DNA of 64,000 bases, from positions 1 to 64,000 of the forward strand of contig JAKQNP010000062.1 of the NCBI GenBank assembly GCA_029565675.1, read 5' to 3'. Numbering within the stretch: position 1 is the stretch's first letter; every line of letters starts with the position of its first letter. The position numbers and the translations under genes are program-made. Under the pieces are notes generated by a model. It had not been told where the DNA came from. It saw only the letters and a list, made by a program, of their open reading frames with translations, and ran no database searches. Positions 46,879-55,193 of this stretch are shown here, in pieces. This DNA is from a bacterium. Its GTDB lineage: Bacteria > Zhuqueibacterota > Zhuqueibacteria > Residuimicrobiales > Oceaniaggregativiventaceae.

Positions 46879-48042
46879 ATGGCAGCTCCGAACACAGCGG
46901 GTTTTCCGCGTGAATTGCGCAGACGCAATTTTACGCCTGCAGATCGGGATTTCCTGGTTATTTTATTGATTTCCCTTTTTCTGCACATTGCGCTGGTTTT
47001 GTTTTTTAAATCCCGACTTTCCACCGTTATTCGGCCCGAGTTGATTTCCGAGATACAGAAACGCTATGCAAAGATCGTCCTGGAGCGTGAAGAACTGCCC
47101 TTGATCGAACAACCGATTGCCTTTGAACCGACTGCGGAAAAAGAACCTACTGATCTGCTGTATACCCCGATTCCCGGAGTCGGCGGAGGAGCAGGAGCAG
47201 GGTTTGGAGAGGGTGTCGGTGCACCTGGAGGGCGTTTGTCGCCGGAGGAGCGATTGCCTGAAGCCGGCGCCATGGCGGCTGCGGGACGTGCAGGGGGAGT
47301 TGCAGGCGGACGATCCATGGGGGAGCTCGCTGGCGAGGTAGGCTCAGTTGGATTCCTGGGGTTGCTGACCTCAGGCAGCGGTTATGTGCCAGAAAGTTAT
47401 ATCGGCGACATCGATGTGAGCGGTCGAACACAGAATCAACGCATGGGCGATATCCTATCTTCTCTCGATGCGATGAGTGTTGCGCGCGGCCCGGGTGGCA
47501 AGGGTTGGGGCACCGGAGAAGGCGGGAGTGGCGGTGGTGACGGCGGCGGCACGGGTTCGAGAGTTGCGCGTGGAACCAGGCGTGAGAATCGCGCGATGAG
47601 CATTGATGATTTGCTCGGCGCCCTGGAACCGACGGGCAATGTTGCTTTTGAGAATGTCGATCGATCGCGGGAAGGTTACGAAAACGTGGCGAGTTCCATC
47701 GGCCGGCGACCCGACACACCTCAGACCGAAGAGGAAAAGAAACGCCTGCGTCGGAGCCCTGATTTCGTTCAGGCGGTCATCAACAGCCATCGCATGGCCA
47801 TTACCGACTGTTACAAACAAATCTTGCGCAACCACCCGGGTCTGCGCGGAAAGGTCGAAGTTCGTCTGGCCATCAATGCCGAAGGCTCGGTGGATTATGT
47901 CGAATTGCTGCAGAGCAATATTGAAAACAGAGAAATGATCGATTGTATCCTTCAACGCATCGAGCAGTGGAATGATTTTGGCTTTGGCGATCCAACTGCA
48001 CCCCCGGAAGTCTATCGACAGGTATTTACCTTTGGCTATTAA
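46879..48042 (+). CDS. AgmX/TonB-like membrane protein
   Basis: 387 residues: a single N-terminal membrane helix (FLVILLISLFLHIALVLFF, about 25-45), a long low-complexity Gly/Ala-rich middle (about 90-250: GVGGGAGAGFGEGVG; GEGGSGGGDGGG) and a compact C-terminal domain (VINSHRMAITDCYKQIL, GKVEVRLAINAEGSVDYVEL, WNDFGF) like AgmX/PglI and TonB C-terminal domains. It probably spans the periplasm and links to an outer-membrane or gliding-type machine. No exbB/exbD genes are nearby. A good terminator follows. Confidence 0.75.
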   Translation: MAAPNTAGFPRELRRRNFTPADRDFLVILLISLFLHIALVLFFKSRLSTVIRPELISEIQKRYAKIVLEREELPLIEQPIAFEPTAEKEPTDLLYTPIPGVGGGAGAGFGEGVGAPGGRLSPEERLPEAGAMAAAGRAGGVAGGRSMGELAGEVGSVGFLGLLTSGSGYVPESYIGDIDVSGRTQNQRMGDILSSLDAMSVARGPGGKGWGTGEGGSGGGDGGGTGSRVARGTRRENRAMSIDDLLGALEPTGNVAFENVDRSREGYENVASSIGRRPDTPQTEEEKKRLRRSPDFVQAVINSHRMAITDCYKQILRNHPGLRGKVEVRLAINAEGSVDYVELLQSNIENREMIDCILQRIEQWNDFGFGDPTAPPEVYRQVFTFGY

Positions 48043-48061
48043 ACTGGAATCTGCCAAATGA

Positions 48062-48092
48062 AAACCGAAGAAGGCAACTCTTCGGTTTTTTT
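48062..48092 (+). terminator. Rho-independent terminator after the AgmX-like gene
   Basis: Stem AAACCGAAG (48062-48070) with CTTCGGTTT (48080-48088), 9-base loop, followed by a T-run. Confidence 0.85.
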
Positions 48093-48117
48093 ATGTTGAT
48101 TTCACAGGTTAACGGTT

Positions 48118-49140
48118 ATGGCAATCGAATTCGAACGTCTGTTCAGCGGAAAGCTGCCGCCCAATCTCATGGAGCTGCTGATCGATCGCTATACGCATCA
48201 GCCGCCGGAGATTCTTATCGGAGCACAATTGGGAGAGGATGCCACGGTAATCGATCAGGGCGACACTTTTTTGCTCGTCAAAACCGATCCGATTACCTTT
48301 ACTTCCGAACAGATAGGCGTCTATGCAGTACAAATCAACGCCAATGATATCTATTGTATGGGTGGCCGGCCGCGCTGGTTTTTGAGCACCATCCTTTTGC
48401 CGGAGAATTGCGCCACCCGCAAGATGGCGGATGAGATATTCAGCCAGATCTCGCAAACGTGTGAGCAGATGGGGGTGGCCTATTGCGGTGGTCATACTGA
48501 GGTTACCGTCGATCTGAATCGGCCAATTGTGGTTGGACAGATGTTGGGTACTGCCGGGCGGCATGAGTTGCTGGACAAAAGAACTGTTGCCGTTGGCGAT
48601 CATCTGTTGGTGTTTCGTGAAGTACCTCTCGAGGGAACCGTTATTTTGGCTACGCAGTTTGCTAAAAAAGTGCGAAAACTATTTAGTGCCGAACTTGGCG
48701 AAAAATGCCGCAGTCTTTTGTATGAACCGGGCCTAAATGTTGGTCCCATTGTGGAGCTGGTGCGCGAAAGCGGAACCGTTCACGCACTGCACGATCCCAC
48801 TGAAGGAGGTTTAGCGACAGCGCTGATGGAAATCACCCGACCGAGCGGTTTGTTTGTGGATGTAACCTATGAAGCCATTCCGATTTTACCTGAAGGCAAG
48901 CTGTTGTGCGATGAATTCGGCCTGGATCCATTAGGCACGCTCTCTTCCGGGGCTTTGTTGGCGGCAGTTCCGGAAAAAGCGGTCAAGGAAATATTGACCC
49001 GCTGTGAGGCACAAGGGGTCATCGCATCCGACATCGGTCTGGTGCATGAAGAGGAGAGTGGTCATATCCTTCGCACCGATGGAACTGCAGCGCCGTTGCC
49101 CGTTTTTATTCGCGATGAGATCGTCAAAATCTGGCGTTGA
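48118..49140 (+). CDS. AIR synthase-family protein, HypE-like
   Basis: 340 residues with the two-domain PurM/HypE fold: ILIGAQLGEDATVID, NANDIYCMGGRPRWFL, ATP-binding loop, then HDPTEGGLATALMEI and LSSGALLAAVP. HypE dehydrates carbamoyl groups in [NiFe]-hydrogenase maturation; the missing HypE C-terminal Cys tail and the absence of hyp genes nearby argue for another member of the family. Substrate unknown. Confidence 0.82.
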   Translation: MAIEFERLFSGKLPPNLMELLIDRYTHQPPEILIGAQLGEDATVIDQGDTFLLVKTDPITFTSEQIGVYAVQINANDIYCMGGRPRWFLSTILLPENCATRKMADEIFSQISQTCEQMGVAYCGGHTEVTVDLNRPIVVGQMLGTAGRHELLDKRTVAVGDHLLVFREVPLEGTVILATQFAKKVRKLFSAELGEKCRSLLYEPGLNVGPIVELVRESGTVHALHDPTEGGLATALMEITRPSGLFVDVTYEAIPILPEGKLLCDEFGLDPLGTLSSGALLAAVPEKAVKEILTRCEAQGVIASDIGLVHEEESGHILRTDGTAAPLPVFIRDEIVKIWR

Positions 49141-49364
49141 ATTGGCATGTGCCGCGCTCGATTGCGTTGTCCTTGTTTTTTCGTCTCCGCGGTCATTTTT
49201 ATCAGCAAATGAACGGTTGTCCTGCCAAAAAAATCTTGCAATAAAGTTTAAATTTATCTAAATTAACAGACTGTAATGTATCTGGAATCTGCACTTGCGT
49301 CCATGACGTCGACTGGCGCCGATTGGGTTGCTCCCCCGATTGATTGCGCCGCGATGGAAGGCTT

Positions 49365-50684
49365 ATGTTTCAAGAAATAACCGACAAGCTTGATGCGGTT
49401 TTTCGCCGTCTGCGCGGACAGGGTAAACTGACCGAAAGCAATATTGCAGATGCCCTGCGAGATGTACGACGGGTGCTGCTGGAAGCCGATGTCAACTACA
49501 AGGTGGTCAAGCAGTTCATCGCCGATGTTCAAGCCAAGGCGGTCGGCCGGGAGGTATTGAAAAGCATCACCCCCGGTCAAATGGTGATCAAGATTATCTT
49601 TGATGAGCTCCTTCATCTGCTCGGCGAAAGCCATGTTCCCCTCAAGTTGGGCCATTCTTTTCCCAACACTGTGTTGCTGGCGGGGTTGCAAGGTTCAGGC
49701 AAGACCACTTTAGCCGGCAAGCTGGCAGTTTTTTTGCGCCAGCGCGGGAACTCACCTCTGCTTGTCGCCGCTGATGTTTATCGGCCGGCAGCCATCCAGC
49801 AGCTGCAGGTCGTGGGCAGTTCCATCGGGATTCCAGTTTTTGCGCAGGTTGAGAGCGATGTGATCAAGATCTGCCAGGAGGCGCTGGATTATGCCCGGAA
49901 GAATATGTTCGACACCATTATCGTCGATACAGCCGGACGGTTGCATGTCGACGAGGCGATGATGGATGAGCTGATCGCGATCAAAACTTTGCTCCAGGCG
50001 AACGAAGTTCTTTTTGTCGCTGACGGGATGACCGGCCAGGATGCCGTGAATACCGCCAAAATTTTCAACGACAAGATTGATTTTGATGGTGTTGTGCTGA
50101 CCAAGATGGACGGAGATGCCCGCGGTGGGGCGGCTCTGTCTATCCGTGCGGTGACCGGCAAGCCGATCAAATTCATCGGTGTGGGAGAAAAGAGCGACCA
50201 ACTCGAGCCTTTTTATCCTGATCGGATCGCTTCGCGCATCCTCGGCAAAGGCGATGTGGTTTCCTTGGTCGAACGCGCTCAATCGGCTGTTGATGCCGAA
50301 ACGGCGCACAAGATGCAGCAAAAATTCAAGCAACGCGAATTTTCGCTGGAAGACTTTTTCGATCAATTGCAACAGATCAAAAAAATGGGACCGCTGCAAG
50401 ATCTCATGGGTATGATTCCCGGCGCCAACAAAATGCTGAAAGGCATGCAAGTCGATGATCGCGGGCTGATCCAAGCAGAGGCGATTATCAAATCGATGAC
50501 GCCACAGGAAAGGCGCTCTCCGCAAATCCTCAATGGCAGTCGACGAAAGCGAATCGCCTTGGGAAGCGGTACCCGGATTCAAGATGTAAATCGCTTGCTG
50601 GAACAATATAAAGTGTTGCAAAAAATGATGAAGCAAATGAAACAGGGCGGCGGTTTGGCCAGAAAGATGCCGTTCGGTTGGTAA
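49365..50684 (+). CDS. ffh: signal recognition particle protein Ffh
   Basis: 439 residues: N-domain helices, G domain with LAGLQGSGKTTLAGKLA (Walker A near 107-116), DTAGRL, TKMDGDARGGAAL, and M domain (KMGPLQDLMGMIPG, SRRKRIALGSGT). It binds signal sequences and 4.5S RNA and delivers inner-membrane proteins to FtsY. ATG 49365 (GGAAGG upstream) is preferred to 49344. First gene of the ffh-rpsP-rimM-trmD-rplS operon. Confidence 0.98.
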   Translation: MFQEITDKLDAVFRRLRGQGKLTESNIADALRDVRRVLLEADVNYKVVKQFIADVQAKAVGREVLKSITPGQMVIKIIFDELLHLLGESHVPLKLGHSFPNTVLLAGLQGSGKTTLAGKLAVFLRQRGNSPLLVAADVYRPAAIQQLQVVGSSIGIPVFAQVESDVIKICQEALDYARKNMFDTIIVDTAGRLHVDEAMMDELIAIKTLLQANEVLFVADGMTGQDAVNTAKIFNDKIDFDGVVLTKMDGDARGGAALSIRAVTGKPIKFIGVGEKSDQLEPFYPDRIASRILGKGDVVSLVERAQSAVDAETAHKMQQKFKQREFSLEDFFDQLQQIKKMGPLQDLMGMIPGANKMLKGMQVDDRGLIQAEAIIKSMTPQERRSPQILNGSRRKRIALGSGTRIQDVNRLLEQYKVLQKMMKQMKQGGGLARKMPFGW

Positions 50685-50702
50685 AACAGGAGGAAGATCA
50701 AG

Positions 50703-51230
50703 TTGGCAGTCAAAATTCGATTGCATCGCATGGGCAGAAAGAAATTGCCATTCTATCGGATCGTCGCTACCGATAGCCGATCCCGCCGGGATGGAAAATA
50801 TCTGGATAAAATCGGCTCTTACAATCCGCGCGTCGAACCGGTTGAAGTGGTGATCGACAAAGAAAAAGCGCTAAAATGGCTTAAAGTCGGTGCCAAACCC
50901 TCTGACACGGTGCGCAACCTTTTCAGCAAGCAGGGCATTCTCTTCGAGTGGGATCTTGTGCAGCGCGGATTCACAGCTGAACAGATCGCTGAAGAGTTTA
51001 AAAAATATGAAGCCGTCCAGGCTCAGCGCCAGAAACGTATCGAGGCCGAGCAGGCCATGCTGAAGCGGGAGCAGGAACACGAAGTGAAAAAGGCCAAGGC
51101 GAAAAAGGTTCAGGAAGATACAGAAGCTCCTGCACAAGTTGAGAAACCCGCTGCTGTTGAAGGCAGCGAGAGCCAAGAACCTGGCGAAAGCAGCGAGAAC
51201 GCTGCCGCGGCTGAAGAGCCGCAAGCCTAA
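50703..51230 (+). CDS. rpsP: 30S ribosomal protein S16 with long acidic/lysine tail
   Basis: 175 residues; the S16 core is the first about 85 ([29 protein letters not shown], in parts). The remaining about 90 residues are a helical, charged extension with KKAKAKKVQ and Ala/Glu-rich stretches, about twice the usual length. Starts with TTG after AGGAGG. Next in the operon is rimM; the KH-domain protein usual in many phyla between these genes is missing. Confidence 0.97.
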   Translation: MAVKIRLHRMGRKKLPFYRIVATDSRSRRDGKYLDKIGSYNPRVEPVEVVIDKEKALKWLKVGAKPSDTVRNLFSKQGILFEWDLVQRGFTAEQIAEEFKKYEAVQAQRQKRIEAEQAMLKREQEHEVKKAKAKKVQEDTEAPAQVEKPAAVEGSESQEPGESSENAAAAEEPQA

Positions 51231-51265
51231 GTTCCAGGTCTTGCTGGCTAAATTTAGCGATCGCT

Positions 51266-51793
51266 ATGGCAGACAGAGCTCGTGTACCGGACTATGTGCT
51301 GATTGGCAGAATCCTGCGGCCGCACGGTGTGCGCGGTATGTTAAAGGTTATGCCGGAGACCGACGATCCGCAGCGCTTTCACCTGCTGAAACGTGTATGG
51401 CTGCGTCGCGCGGATGGGACACGCCAGGAAATCGAGGTTGATCAAGTCAGGGTGATCGACCGCTCGGTGCTGTTGTCTTTGCGCGGCGTCACCACCCGTG
51501 ATGCCGCAGAAGCCTGGCGCGGCAGCGAGATCGAAATTCCCGGCGACCAATTGTTGCCGCTGGCAGAGAATCGACATTATTATTTCGAGTTGATCGGTCT
51601 TGCGGTCATGACCGAAGACGGAGAGCCAATCGGCACTGTCAAGGATATCATCTCCTATCCCGCCAATGATGTCTATGTGGTTATGGCCGGCGATCGAGAG
51701 GTGTTGCTACCCGATTCGCCGGACATTATCCGCTCGATCGAAACCGAAAAAGGGCGAATTGTGATCCATCCATTGCCCGGGTTGCTCGATTGA
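51266..51793 (+). CDS. rimM: ribosome maturation factor RimM
   Basis: 175 residues: N-terminal PRC-like RimM domain (YVLIGRILRPHGVRGMLKV) and C-terminal PRC domain (HYYFELIGL, IISYPANDVYVV, LLPDSPDII, HPLPGLLD). It helps assemble the 30S head around S19. Follows rpsP by 35 bases. Confidence 0.96.
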   Translation: MADRARVPDYVLIGRILRPHGVRGMLKVMPETDDPQRFHLLKRVWLRRADGTRQEIEVDQVRVIDRSVLLSLRGVTTRDAAEAWRGSEIEIPGDQLLPLAENRHYYFELIGLAVMTEDGEPIGTVKDIISYPANDVYVVMAGDREVLLPDSPDIIRSIETEKGRIVIHPLPGLLD

Positions 51794-51817
51794 GGGTGAT
51801 GGGAAAAGGAGGAATGG

Positions 51818-52510
51818 ATGGATATACATGTGATTTCAGCCTTTCCCCAGATCTTGGCAGGAGCGTTGGGTGAGAGCATGCTAAAGCGGGCGCAAGATCG
51901 ACAGATCGCCCGAATTTTCTTGCACGATTTGCGCGCCTTTGGTATAGGCAAACACAAACAGATCGACGATTATTCTTATGGCGGCGGCGCAGGGATGATC
52001 CTCAAGCCTGAGCCGATTTTCGCTTGTGTCGAAAGCGTACGAAAGCAGCACCAAGTCGACTGTGCCTTGACTTATTTGACGCCAGCCGGCAAGGTGTTCA
52101 AACAAAAAGATGCTGTCGAGCTGTCTTTCCGCAAGCAATTGTTCTTTCTCTGTGGTCACTACAAGGGAGTTGATCAGAGAGTACTCGATCAGCTCGTCGG
52201 CGAAGAGCTGTCGATCGGCGATTATGTTCTCACTGGTGGCGAAATCGCAGCGCTTGCCGTAGTTGATGCAGTTGTCCGGTTGCTGCCGGGTGTGCTGAAC
52301 GACATCGACTCGGCAGATACGGATTCGTTTCAAACCGGGCTGCTGGATCACCCGCATTACACGCGGCCCGAGGTGTTTCGCGGTGTCGGGGTGCCTGAAG
52401 TGTTGCTCTCCGGCGATCATCAGGCAGTCCAACGCTGGCGTGACGAAAAATCGATCGAGATTACCCGGCAAAAACGAACCGACCTGTATGAGAAATACAT
52501 TGAACTGTAG
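51818..52510 (+). CDS. trmD: tRNA (guanine-N1)-methyltransferase TrmD
   Basis: 230 residues with the knotted SPOUT fold: MDIHVISAFPQ, DYSYGGGAGMILKPEP, LCGHYKGVDQRV, SIGDYVLTGGE and LDHPHYTRPEVF. It makes m1G37 in tRNAs, preventing frameshifts. AAAGGAGG precedes the start (51818; ATG 51814 is in another frame). Confidence 0.98.
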   Translation: MDIHVISAFPQILAGALGESMLKRAQDRQIARIFLHDLRAFGIGKHKQIDDYSYGGGAGMILKPEPIFACVESVRKQHQVDCALTYLTPAGKVFKQKDAVELSFRKQLFFLCGHYKGVDQRVLDQLVGEELSIGDYVLTGGEIAALAVVDAVVRLLPGVLNDIDSADTDSFQTGLLDHPHYTRPEVFRGVGVPEVLLSGDHQAVQRWRDEKSIEITRQKRTDLYEKYIEL

Positions 52511-52548
52511 CATAGAGGGTTTCCCTCTGGATGAGGAGGCTGGTCATC

Positions 52549-52890
52549 ATGAACAAGATTGAAGCGTTTGCTGCATCGCAGAGCAAGAGCGATATTCCGG
52601 ATTTTCATTCCGGCGATACACTGGCGGTGCATGTTAAGGTCGTTGAAGGCGACAAAGAGCGCATTCAGATTTTCGAAGGGGTGGTGATAAACCGCCGCGG
52701 CGCTGGTTTGGATGAGACGTTTACCGTGCGCAAGATCTCCCAGGGGATCGGTGTGGAAAGGATCTTTTTGCTGCACTCGCCCAATATCGCCAAGATCGAG
52801 AGGGTGCGCGAAGGGCGTGTCCGCCGAGCCAAACTGTTCTATCTGCGCGGGTTGCGCGGAAAAGCAGCTCGTATCAGCGAAAAGCGCTAA
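52549..52890 (+). CDS. rplS: 50S ribosomal protein L19
   Basis: 113 residues (family about 115): [22 protein letters not shown] (in parts), [47 protein letters not shown] 52549 has AGGAGG 9 bases upstream, better than 52531. Last gene of the operon, followed by a terminator. Confidence 0.97.
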   Translation: MNKIEAFAASQSKSDIPDFHSGDTLAVHVKVVEGDKERIQIFEGVVINRRGAGLDETFTVRKISQGIGVERIFLLHSPNIAKIERVREGRVRRAKLFYLRGLRGKAARISEKR

Positions 52891-53031
52891 AACCACCAAC
52901 CGATGGCAATCGATCCGATTCTGCACAACCGCTGGTGCTCGATGAAATCGCGTCAAACAGCGGCCATTCCGTTTGGTGACAGCGAGCGACAAAAGGGCGC
53001 ACGAATCGTAAAAAAGGTGTCACCCAAGTTT

Positions 53032-53064
53032 GAACCCAGCCCATTTCGGGCTGGGTTCCTTTTT
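53032..53064 (+). terminator. Rho-independent terminator of the ribosomal operon
   Basis: Perfect 11-bp stem GAACCCAGCCC (53032-53042) with GGGCTGGGTTC (53048-53058), loop ATTTC, then a T-run (CTTTTTATA). The region 52891-53031 has no gene of its own. Confidence 0.92.
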
Positions 53065-53197
53065 ATAATACACCCATGAAAGAGAGCCGTCCGGTGAGAA
53101 CGGTGATCTATTGCGGTCGGCGTTTGCAGGCTTTTAAGTGCTGGAAACGATTTTTTAGCGGTGTTGAGGAAATGCGGAAATTCGAACTGGAGTTCAC

Positions 53198-53650
53198 TCA
53201 GATATTCATCACCAGCGTTTTGATCCCTTCCTCGAATGCGACATTCATTTTGTTTCCGTCGACGATCTTGACAACCACGCCGAGACCAAAATGTTTGTGT
53301 TGGATGACCTGTTGCTGATCATAGGATTCGGAGACCATGTATTCGCGCGGATTCTCAGTGTCTGCTTCATCGAGCAGGTGATTCCATTTTTTCATCTGTC
53401 GGGTGCGCGCCGCCCGACGAATTTTGTCTTGCCCCGGTTCGCTGCTTGCCGATTTTTGCTTGGCAGGGCTTTTATCGGTGATCTCTTCTGATGCCGGCTG
53501 ATATCGGTGGCTGCTTTGGCAGGTTTTGCACATGACTTTGCTGATTTTCCCGTCTTTGATTCCAGAGATCACGTGTATGGTAACCCCTTTGCACGGTTTA
53601 CAGATGGCATCGACTTCGGTTCCGACTTCAATCTTTGATTTTGACAACAT
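53198..53650 (-). CDS. zinc-ribbon protein with C-terminal FGLGVV motif
   Basis: 150 residues. Cysteine pairs CKPC (about 17-20) and CKTC (about 41-44) with HV(I) between them; then a charged linker and a C-terminal part YDQQQVIQHKHFGLGVVVKIVDGNKMNVAFEEGIKTLV (in parts: HKHFGLGVVVKIVDG). The HxxFGxGxV pattern is that of a conserved family with KOW/CarD-like features, possibly a transcription or DNA-binding factor. Converges on the ribosomal operon terminator. Confidence 0.75.
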   Translation of the reverse strand: MLSKSKIEVGTEVDAICKPCKGVTIHVISGIKDGKISKVMCKTCQSSHRYQPASEEITDKSPAKQKSASSEPGQDKIRRAARTRQMKKWNHLLDEADTENPREYMVSESYDQQQVIQHKHFGLGVVVKIVDGNKMNVAFEEGIKTLVMNI

Positions 53651-54011
53651 GCATGATCCTCGTGATTATATCGTCCTACATCGGTGTAACGACACAGAAC
53701 ACCGCTTGATCTAAAGGAAGGTGCAACCGCCACGCAGGGCATTTCCACCAAATCATTTTATGATGAATGCGGATTTTATGAAATGGCTCTTGGGGCTATT
53801 GGAATTTCCGCTTTGATGGACGAACGGTGTTTTTGCACGATTTAACTAAAAATATGAAATTTAATGATTAAATCAAACAAAAATCTTGTGCAGACCGATA
53901 CTGCTGCACAAAACTGCGTATAAAATCCACACTGCTTTCCTTACGAATCGGATTGGAACAGAAAGATTGGCTGGTTCTGTTCCAATCGCAAAAGAGGCGA
54001 TAAGCTCAATC
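53651..54011. other. intergenic region, no gene recognised
   Basis: A+T-rich and free of protein-like frames. The middle (53830-53890) is very A-rich. An in-frame upstream extension of the next gene (from 53886) is not a likely start. Confidence 0.4.
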
Positions 54012-54467
54012 ATGCCGATGTTTCATCAGACAATTGCGATCGGTTTGCTGCTGAGCGTTTTGCTGTCCGAATGCACACCTCTTTGTTCAGCCGGATTGAT
54101 TGTCCCGGGATATTTTGCCTTCTACCTCAACGATCCCATCCGCCTGGCTGTGGTGATTACCGCCACGGCATTGACTCTGGCAATTGAAAAAGTGCTGCAG
54201 CGCAATTTGATTCTATTCGGCCGCCGGTTGCTCGCAATCGATGTTCTTCTGAGCTTTATTTTCACCGCCCTTTTGCAATTGCTGGCAGTGTTTCTCTTTC
54301 CACATCAACACCTCTTTATCGATTCGCTTGCTTATTTTATGCCAGCAGTTTTGGTCAGTTTCATCAATGCAAATGGTCTGCTGAATACCAGTGTTTCCTT
54401 GGCGCTTATCGCATTTCTGACACGCGCTTTGCTGCTGTTCGGATTGCAAATCGGTTGGCTTGGGTGA
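54012..54467 (+). CDS. orphan PgsC/CapC-like membrane protein
   Basis: 151 residues, almost all hydrophobic. The N terminus (HQTIAIGLLLSVLLSECTPLCSAGLIVPGYFAFYLNDP, in parts: SAGLIVPGYFAFYLND) matches the PgsC/CapC subunit of poly-gamma-glutamate synthesis, which has an E-TPL-GLVVPGY-type start. The partner PgsB (ligase) and PgsA are not adjacent. ATG 54012 has a weak ribosome site. Role uncertain: PGA export, or a relative with another glycan or amino-acid polymer. Confidence 0.75.
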   Translation: MPMFHQTIAIGLLLSVLLSECTPLCSAGLIVPGYFAFYLNDPIRLAVVITATALTLAIEKVLQRNLILFGRRLLAIDVLLSFIFTALLQLLAVFLFPHQHLFIDSLAYFMPAVLVSFINANGLLNTSVSLALIAFLTRALLLFGLQIGWLG

Positions 54468-54502
54468 GGGGCGGTTGGGCGCCGGCCGTTGCGAGATTCT
54501 GC

Positions 54503-54546
54503 TTGACATTATCTCTTAAAATGCTTATATATGCAAGTTGCAAATA
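54503..54546 (+). promoter_or_regulatory. promoter with inverted repeat in front of the PadR gene
   Basis: TTGACA (54503-54508), 17 bases and TATATA (54526-54531). An inverted repeat, TATATGCAA-G-TTGCAAATA (about 54528-54546, one mismatch), covers the -10 element, as expected for an operator of an autoregulated repressor. Confidence 0.6.
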
Positions 54547-54650
54547 TAAATTCACTGCATACAGAGCCGCGCCGACCGCATCGACCAGCTGCGACCGCGC
54601 AGAAACATCCTTTGCTATTTAGCAATAACAGGTCAGGATCGTGATCCGTG

Positions 54651-55049
54651 ATGGCTACACCTAAAAAATGCTGCAAGCGAATCGGTATGGAGAGACAAAT
54701 GCGCTGGTTGGCGCCTTCCATCCTATGTCTTCTGTGGGAAAAACCGACACATGGATACAACTTGATGGGAGCGTTGCCGGAATTGGGGTTTGTCGATGGT
54801 GGTGTGGATGCTGCAGCAGTTTATCGCACCTTGAATCTGTTCGAGCAGCAAGGTTTGGTTTCATCGGTATGGGATACCAGTGGAAGCGGTGCGGCCAAAA
54901 AGCTCTATACCTTGACAGCGGCAGGCAAAACCGAACTGCAGCGTTGGTGGCAAGTTATGCGTGAGCAAAGAGATACAATCGATTGCTTTTTGCACCGGCT
55001 TGCTGATTTACCCGATTTTATCGACCAGCTGTCACAATCGCGAAAATGA
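54651..55049 (+). CDS. PadR-family transcriptional regulator
   Basis: 132 residues with a PadR winged helix: LAPSILCLLWEKPTHGYNLMG, VYRTLNLFEQQGLVSSV, AKKLYTLTAAGKTEL. The N-terminal Cys pair (KKCCKR) recalls regulators linked to NifX-type genes. Start 54651 is ATG; GTG 54648 is next to it, with AGGA 9-12 bases upstream. Likely to act on its own promoter and on the Mrp-NifX gene. Confidence 0.85.
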   Translation: MATPKKCCKRIGMERQMRWLAPSILCLLWEKPTHGYNLMGALPELGFVDGGVDAAAVYRTLNLFEQQGLVSSVWDTSGSGAAKKLYTLTAAGKTELQRWWQVMREQRDTIDCFLHRLADLPDFIDQLSQSRK

Positions 55050-55193
55050 AAGGGGATCATCGCGGCATCACCTGATCCATCCGTCGACAATTGTTCTGGC
55101 TTTGGGCGATCCCGGGATGTAGTGAATGCGGTGTTCACTGCGCATGGGCATCGCCGCCAGGATTCGAGGCAATCATTGGAAGAAAGGAAGAGA

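Noticed and set aside
53886-54011. Upstream extension of the PgsC-like protein
   Set aside because: The added 42 residues are not hydrophobic and do not match the family start; ATG 54012 gives the normal PgsC N terminus.
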